Assembly (NCBI GenBank): GCA_030159075.1
Contig: BROG01000245.1
Location: 400,501 to 464,500 of the forward strand
Direction: 5' to 3'
Source of the DNA: Atrina japonica
Taxonomy: Eukaryota; Mollusca; Bivalvia; Pterioida; Pinnidae
DNA: 64,000 nucleotides
Shown: positions 59,938-64,000 of the stretch, piece after piece
How the letters are laid out: every line of letters begins with the position of its first letter
Position numbering within the stretch: position 1 is the stretch's first letter
Notes under the pieces: generated by a model
Told to the model about the DNA's origin: nothing
Databases searched by the model: none
Seen by the model: only the letters and a program-made list of their open reading frames with translations
Position numbers and translations under genes: made by a program

Positions 59938-60945
59938 TTATTATTATTATTATTGTTGTTGTTGTTGATGTTGTTGATAGTATTGTTAGTTGTTGTTATG
60001 ATTATGAATGTTGTTGTAGAATTTCTTGATAATAAAAAAGTGATAAAATACAATCGTGAAAATCAGGGTTTTTTGTTGATACAAGGATAAATTACGCTGG
60101 AACAATGATACTTAACAATTCTGTGGAAGTGAAAACAAAATTGTGCTGATATTCATGTATATATAATTGTCGTTCATATTTCTACATTTTAAATACCAGT
60201 TAAGTCCATCTTAAGAGAAATGTTAAAATTCATATCAAACCATTGCTTAAAATTCCGAAGTCATTTGCAGTTTGGGATCAAAGTCTATCTAAAGGTTTTT
60301 GGCATACCCCATGCTTTAATTGGTACTGAGTTTAAAAGTACTAATTATTATGTATGGGTTGTCTGTTAAAGGAAAACTAAGGATAGGCAAAGACTAGTTA
60401 GGGATTAGTCATAGCATCAACTGTTATGTATTCCGAATCTATAATATGTTTTTTACCTCTTTCTACAGCTGGAAAGTCAAAGTAATTCAAAGACAAAGTG
60501 ATTCAAATGTATTTATCATACCTTGATTTTATACAAAAACCACACAAAAACAGAGAGTATCCTTATGGTAATAGTTTATATGTAAACATATTGTAATTTT
60601 AAAACATACTATAGCACAGAATTTAATATTTGGAGATGATAAATTTTCTAGATTATCATTCAGTGAATCTTACTTTGTATAAGAACATGAATAAGACAAA
60701 TACTCAGTTGAGTTACCAGAGACAATAGAACAATAACGCATACAACATCAATATTTGGAATATGCATATAAAAATGTTAACCTATTTTAACGTTATGCAT
60801 TTTAATTTTATCGTACAATGTATATTTCATTAAATATGTAAATTTGTTGATTTCCAAGATTGTTATACAATTAATTCTCGAAAAAGTACCTATCTTCTAT
60901 TTGTCGATTTATATTGACCTGCTATGCGATTGCATGATCGGCGGT

Positions 60946-61039
<94 letters not shown>

Positions 61040-62687
61040 ATCTGAGTTTGAACTTACATAATTGTCCTTGTTGTTTAAGCATTGCATTAAAGTCCTCTTG
61101 TATATGACTGGAATGAGTTTTAAGAGCAAAGAACATCCCAATGAAATATGCTATCGGCATCAACAGGGCGCATGCGTAAACTAGTGGCAGAATATGTGTT
61201 TCGTAAAGTGCGTGATCTCCATCTAATCCAGACTGTTATTGAAATAGAAAATTATCATTATTATAATACATAATGTATATCCTTTGATTTATCTATATAT
61301 TTTTATATTTATGATAATAGTGTCGAAAACTAGGATATACACGATGGTCGGATGCTTCAATTCATATACCGCCTATTAGTTGACCTCTCGCAAAATCCGG
61401 ACACGACATCTTGTGACATACATTTCCACTACACATCACAACTAAATGGTCCGTCAGTCTTTTGTGTGATAATGTCGACACAATCAAATGATGTAAAAAT
61501 GCACATTGAGAGTCACGTATCAGAAATATGGCGATAGGTCAATTGCTCTTCTTTTTAAATAACCTTCACTTAAAAAGACAATCAATTTTCATTGGACATT
61601 ATAACGAACTGCTATTAAATGAGCCATATTGTCGCAATTAGTAGTAGTGGGTGTACACAAATAAATATAATCGTGCTATTTGATGTTCATTATGAAAGTA
61701 AACAAAATATTATATTGTATATACACACTACATATGTGTTGTACTTTCATTAGACTATATATGATATTTTTCATTTACGTCTCTGTCTCAAAGATTCCAA
61801 TACAATGTAAAGATACCCGGTTTATAAAACCTTTTACGACAATTAAATGAAATATGTAGAGGAACATTACAGTAGATTCTGGGACATTTCCAGATACGAA
61901 ATGACTCATGTCATACTGTATGTCAAGTTCAACTTATCAACCCATGTTTTAGGCATTGGTGGAAATCACCAAGTGAAACAAAGTTGTTGTAAACAAGGCC
62001 ATTAATTGAGACACAGTTGTGCTACTTACAAGTTTGCTGACACAGTCCATGCAGTGAAGTTTATAATTAGATGCATTGCACGATTCTCTTGTTGTGACAT
62101 TTTGCATATCACAAAAGTCTTGACATTTTGTGCAAACAAAATCACCAAAAATCTTCGAAAATATTGTCGGAGCAAATACACCTGAAATGTAAAATGAATT
62201 ATATCGTTATATATTGCGTATTACCCGCTGCTCCATTTAATCCGCATTCACATAAAATCCTTGTACTAGAATAACATACCAGATACCTCGCATCGCTAGA
62301 TTACCGCCGGGTAATACATAGGACCACATCGAACTGTTTCAACGCTTTTTCTCCCTTACTTAAGCTGGCGAATTTTAAATGAAGGCGAAATTTTAAAGCT
62401 AAATACCTGGCGCATCGGCATTCATGTCATCTATGAGTCTATTGTGATTAAGGGCGAATTTAAGAATACATTTTATGTCGTAAAAGGGAGAACATTTCCA
62501 GGTTTACAAAAGTTTAACAGTTGAAGTATTATTTAAGGGACAGGTGTTGTCTAGCATTAAAGGAGATAACGTAAAGAAAACGCTCACCTCCTATTGCCAC
62601 AAAAAGCAATAGCGCTGTAATATTTGCAGATTTGGGGTTGAATAATTGTGACCTATATTTTATTCCTCCTACCACCATACACATACC
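53669..62687 (-). CDS. Cation/proton exchanger (CAX, Ca2+/H+ antiporter), last eight exons
   Basis: Exons (transcript order): 62687-62588, 62181-62030, 61232-61058, 58337-58198, 57078-56984, 56253-56175, 55137-55029 and 53751-53669 (stop TAA). They give 933 nt, 310 aa. Phases agree at all seven junctions and the sites are GT/AG. CAX proteins of the CaCA superfamily move Ca2+ into acidic organelles in exchange for H+. Motifs in order: GMCMVVGGIKYRSQLFN (the GGxxxxxQ stretch); a Cys-rich insert, FVCTKCQDFCD...HCMDC; ILPLVYACALLMPIAYF and FALKTH; the hydrophobic HVITDNLEEFF segment; the second alpha-repeat, FIGVTVIAMVSELPEIVNGI; MEIGTSVAVQVCMIQVPILI; VFNDIHLYAV; and DGKSDYFQG, then the last helix. 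The first alpha-repeat and N-terminus must lie upstream, outside the window. SELPE stands where plant and fungal proteins have GNAAE, but the Glu is kept. Introns carry several MITEs, SINEs and a minisatellite. Confidence 0.9.
54162..54748. repeat. Minisatellite, 45-bp unit, 13 copies
   Basis: The unit begins 'TGTACAGCGCTAATATTACT' and continues 'GTACCGACAGGTAGGCTGTC'. It lies in the last intron of the CAX gene. The 45-bp period produces a 266-codon repetitive frame on the minus strand (53992-54792), which I treat as non-coding. Confidence 0.97.
55169..55318. mobile_element. Tc1/mariner-type MITE with TA target duplication
   Basis: Ends 'CAGTGGAACC' and 'GGTTCCACTG' are perfect inverted repeats flanked by TA on both sides (55167-55168, 55319-55320). 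The 150-bp interior is non-coding. It lies 30 bp upstream, in gene orientation, of the acceptor of the exon at 55137-55029. Confidence 0.85.
55859..56044. mobile_element. MITE with inverted repeats of about 60 bp
   Basis: The left arm (ATAGACTCTTTCAC...GTGGCAAAATGATACAGATT) and right arm (AATCTGTGTCATTTTGCCAC...GTGAAAGGGTCTAT) pair with few mismatches. A second, older copy is at 57745-57912. Confidence 0.82.
56538..56732. mobile_element. MITE with 'TACTGTATACAGGG' inverted ends
   Basis: TACTGTATACAGGG...TTTTCGCCC at the left is mirrored by GGGGGCGAAAATTCCC and CTGTATACAGTA at the right. The interior has further inverted TTCGCCC/GGGCGAA motifs. It is related to 4748-4985 and lies in a CAX intron. 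Confidence 0.82.
56880..57003 (-). repeat. Triplicated exon end with splice donor (CAX)
   Basis: 'TTACCCTAGATTAAC' or a close variant occurs at about 56886, 56930 and 56980. Two copies continue into 'ATTGTTCTGAA'. The copy at 56980 is the true 3' end of the exon at 57078-56984 plus its GTAAG donor (minus strand). The others are duplicates 45-100 bp into the intron. Confidence 0.75.
57230..57425 (-). mobile_element. tRNA-derived SINE, degraded
   Basis: On the minus strand a head remnant (GAGCATTCGTCTCGCAAGAG) is followed by 'TTTGGATGAGACTAAAACCG' and 'AGGTCCGGTGTCTCAGTAGG', as in the SINEs at 50374 and 31539. It lies in a CAX intron. Confidence 0.65.
57470..57690 (-). mobile_element. Penelope-like element, 3' tail (family B)
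   Basis: The reverse complement carries 'GGTGTGGCATGCCAGGATAG', 'CACCTGGTCCTATCCCGTTT', 'ATTGTTCTTCATGTTGAGAC' and 'ATCAATTGGTACTTCTTC'. It lies in a CAX intron, in the same orientation as the gene. Confidence 0.82.
57745..57912. mobile_element. Second, diverged copy of the 60-bp-TIR MITE
   Basis: 'CACAGCCCTGTAACTTGAGA' and 'AAAATGATACAGATT' at the left, with 'TTTCATTTTGCAGTACAAAG' and 'TTACAGGACCGCAGTTATTG' at the right, match the arms of 55859-56044. Confidence 0.65.
58528..58887 (-). CDS. Unrecognised 119-codon open frame inside a CAX intron
   Basis: This minus-strand frame starts MVTPVIPVIGHSPNVRHG and is of mixed composition, not low complexity. I recognise no domain, signal peptide or membrane segment. 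It lies between CAX exons 61232-61058 and 58337-58198 on the same strand. It could be a chance frame, a remnant of a mobile element or an unannotated exon of another transcript. Confidence 0.15.
   Translation of the reverse strand: MVTPVIPVIGHSPNVRHGKLCHHFLIDYSSISTNTVHKHTKYKIEEMKTKRVGFDSFVFLSKPTIFSYIDGEILIVEQNTRCLSTKEMTLTDEHYHKNRLMIKLNIRTRPEVEISENVL
58888..60950. other. CAX intron, no gene recognised
   Basis: AT-rich. A TTA/TTG trinucleotide microsatellite lies at about 59906-59997 and produces a poly-Asn frame on the minus strand. No exon candidates with CAX similarity are seen here. Confidence 0.45.
60951..61037. repeat. (CA)n microsatellite next to a CAX splice donor
   Basis: 87 bp of (CA)n. 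On the gene's strand it is a (TG)n tract that begins 20 nt into the intron after the exon 61232-61058. Confidence 0.98.
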
Positions 62688-62949
62688 CTGCAAAGAAACG
62701 GTGTATATTGTTATAAAGAGTTCCTGTCGGTCAACAATTATGATCATTTGTTGTACAACATAATTTACTTTTTAAATATTTTAATATAAACAACAAATAT
62801 TTGAAACGTGATCCTTCAAAAATCCAATTTGTCAGTGACATCTAAAACATTCATACTATTTGTGGATATTATCCAATACACGTAACATAGTGGGTGGAGT
62901 AACCTCCTCATTATCATACGGGGTTTTCTACTTTTCGGTTAAAGGGACA

Positions 62950-63192
62950 TAAGCTGTATTTTTTTCTAAATATTCTTTACTTTTTACCACATAGATTGAT
63001 ATACAATGACAAAAAGAGATATACACAGGCATAAACATTCTTGAATTCCTATATATTTTGTGAAAATTGATTAAGAAACCCAGTGTGGCAATTTATCTCT
63101 TGGAATAAATTAATTCAACCTTACTTATTGCATATGCATACCACACTGGACATGACCTGATCTTCACAAAATATATAGGAGTGTAAGAATTG
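62950..63192. mobile_element. Palindromic dispersed element related to the 52-bp satellite
   Basis: 63010-63066 reads 'AGAGATATACACAGGCATAA' then 'CATTCTTGAATTCCTATATA' and 'TTTTGTGAAAA', one unit-length homologue of the satellite. Upstream, 'TAGATTGATATACAAT' matches the array's left flank (TAGATTGATGTACAAC). Downstream, the inverted arm 'TTCACAAAATATATAGGA' (about 63163-63180) folds back on the unit, with a TGCATATGCA core. Confidence 0.75.
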
Positions 63193-63470
63193 TAGTGGTT
63201 ACTCTTAGACTGAATTTGGTTACACGTTTAGATATATTATCTGGCCTTGTCTGATACCACTTTCTCTTTAGAAAATCTATTTAAAATTGTAGCTCAATTG
63301 ATGAAGTCTAATTGACAGAAATGTAAAAAATTTCAGATACCAAAGTATAAATCAATAGAATGTTCAGGACATAGATACAAATCCGGTAAAATTGGACAAA
63401 CCAGAAACTATCGTCTTGAGCATTATAACTTTGGTATTATGTTTATAATATTTATGCCTGTGTATAGCTC
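63193..63470 (-). repeat. 358-bp family copy with a nested Penelope-like tail
   Basis: On the minus strand it matches the 358-bp unit (GGTTACTCTTAGACTG, GAAAATCTATTTAAAATTG, GCTCAATTGATGAAGTC on the plus strand). It is interrupted at 63322-63401 by the last 80 bp of a family A tail in minus orientation. CAGAAA flanks the insert on both sides (63316-63321, 63402-63407). Confidence 0.78.
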
Positions 63471-63657
63471 CTATTTGTTACATCAAGTACAAGTAGTAAA
63501 GGTAGACGTATTTTGGTATACACAGCTAATGCCCTTTTAAGACAGTCTTTACAGTAAATGCTCTTTATACCCTACTTTTTATCCATAGGTACGGTGACAA
63601 GTAAGAACGATAACTCTTGTCAGTGTAGTTGCAATTTCATTTTGCTGCATTACCAAA

Positions 63658-63935
63658 GCCTATATCTAACTCGACCAGGACATGAAATGGATCACGAGCT
63701 CGAGTCCCCACCCGCCTATATCTAACTCGACCAGGTAATAAAATGGATCACGAGCCCGAGTCCCCAGCCCGCCTATATCTAACTCGACTAGGTCATTAAA
63801 TGGATCACAAGCTCCAGTCCCCAGCCCGCCTATATCTAAATCGTCCAGGCCGTGGAATGGATCACGAACCCGACTCCCTTGCCTAACTCGACCAGACCAT
63901 GACATTGGTCACGAGTTCAAGTCCCCAGCCCGCCA
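63658..63935. repeat. Minisatellite, unit about 57 bp, five copies
   Basis: The unit begins 'CCTATATCTAACTCGACCAG' and continues 'GAAATGGATCACGAGC' and 'CGAGTCCCCAGCCCG'. Repeats start at about 63659, 63715, 63772, 63829 and 63881 (the last shortened). The 19-residue repetitive frame on the minus strand is a by-product. Confidence 0.93.
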
Positions 63936-64000
63936 GGTAATATGAACTGGACTATATCTTAGGACATTCAGTCTTATATCATTGTAAATCTTAACTCTAT

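Noticed and set aside
59706..60053. Poly-Asn frame on the minus strand
   Set aside because: It is produced by the TTA/TTG trinucleotide repeat.
62340..62515. Possible further MITE of the TTCGCC family
   Set aside because: GGCGAA motifs are present (GGCGAATTTTAAATGAAGGCGAA, AAGGGCGAATTT), but no matching terminal inverted repeats could be delimited.
63666..63905. 79-codon minus-strand frame with a 19-residue repeat
   Set aside because: It is a by-product of the 57-bp minisatellite.

Overview
The window reads as nuclear DNA of a mollusc, most likely a bivalve. It is AT-rich, intron-rich and crowded with retroelement fragments, tRNA-derived SINEs, MITEs, minisatellites and microsatellites. The ending 'CCCATGGGCCTCTTGTT' of the repeat near 6.27 kb is, from memory, typical of bivalve genomes. 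No bacterial, viral or organellar gene organisation is seen.

Four protein genes can be supported, three of them only by joining exons across splice sites. (1) An intronless GH38 alpha-mannosidase II-like gene at 6344-9475 (+), 1043 aa. (2) A complete six-exon gene at 15147-25382 (+), 245 aa, for a UPF0462 (C4orf33-like) protein with an added signal peptide. (3) A complete five-exon gene at 40755-29588 (-), 196 aa, for a type I membrane protein with one CUB domain. (4) The last eight exons of a cation/proton exchanger (CAX, Ca2+/H+ antiporter) at 62687-53669 (-), whose 5' end lies beyond the window. In all three split genes every junction keeps reading phase and matches GT/AG sites. A tRNA-Ser(UGA) with a pol III terminator lies at 14455-14536; a decayed copy is at 12575-12643.

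Layout: 0-4.1 kb, a broken LINE disrupted by a 358-bp tandem repeat; 4.4-6.3 kb, foldback, MITE and composite repeats; 6.3-9.5 kb, mannosidase; 10.1-10.5 kb, LINE 3' remnant; 12.5-14.6 kb, tRNA locus; 15.1-25.4 kb, UPF0462 gene with a near full-length Penelope-like retroelement in intron 2; 25.4-29.5 kb, intergenic with inverted-repeat elements; 29.6-40.8 kb, CUB gene; 42.8-49.9 kb, minisatellite and a 6.3-kb, 52-bp-unit satellite; 50.4-51.4 kb, SINE cluster; 53.7-62.7 kb, CAX gene; 62.9-63.9 kb, more repeats.

The genes look functionally unrelated: Golgi glycan trimming, an unknown secreted protein, a cell-surface CUB protein and a vacuolar/lysosomal ion exchanger. What links the window is repeat biology. 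The satellite appears to have grown from one segment of a dispersed palindromic element whose unexpanded relative survives at 62.95-63.2 kb. Several retroelements sit within a few bases of splice sites. Two families of Penelope-like 3' tails, and SINEs with different tRNA heads but a common 3' domain, recur throughout.
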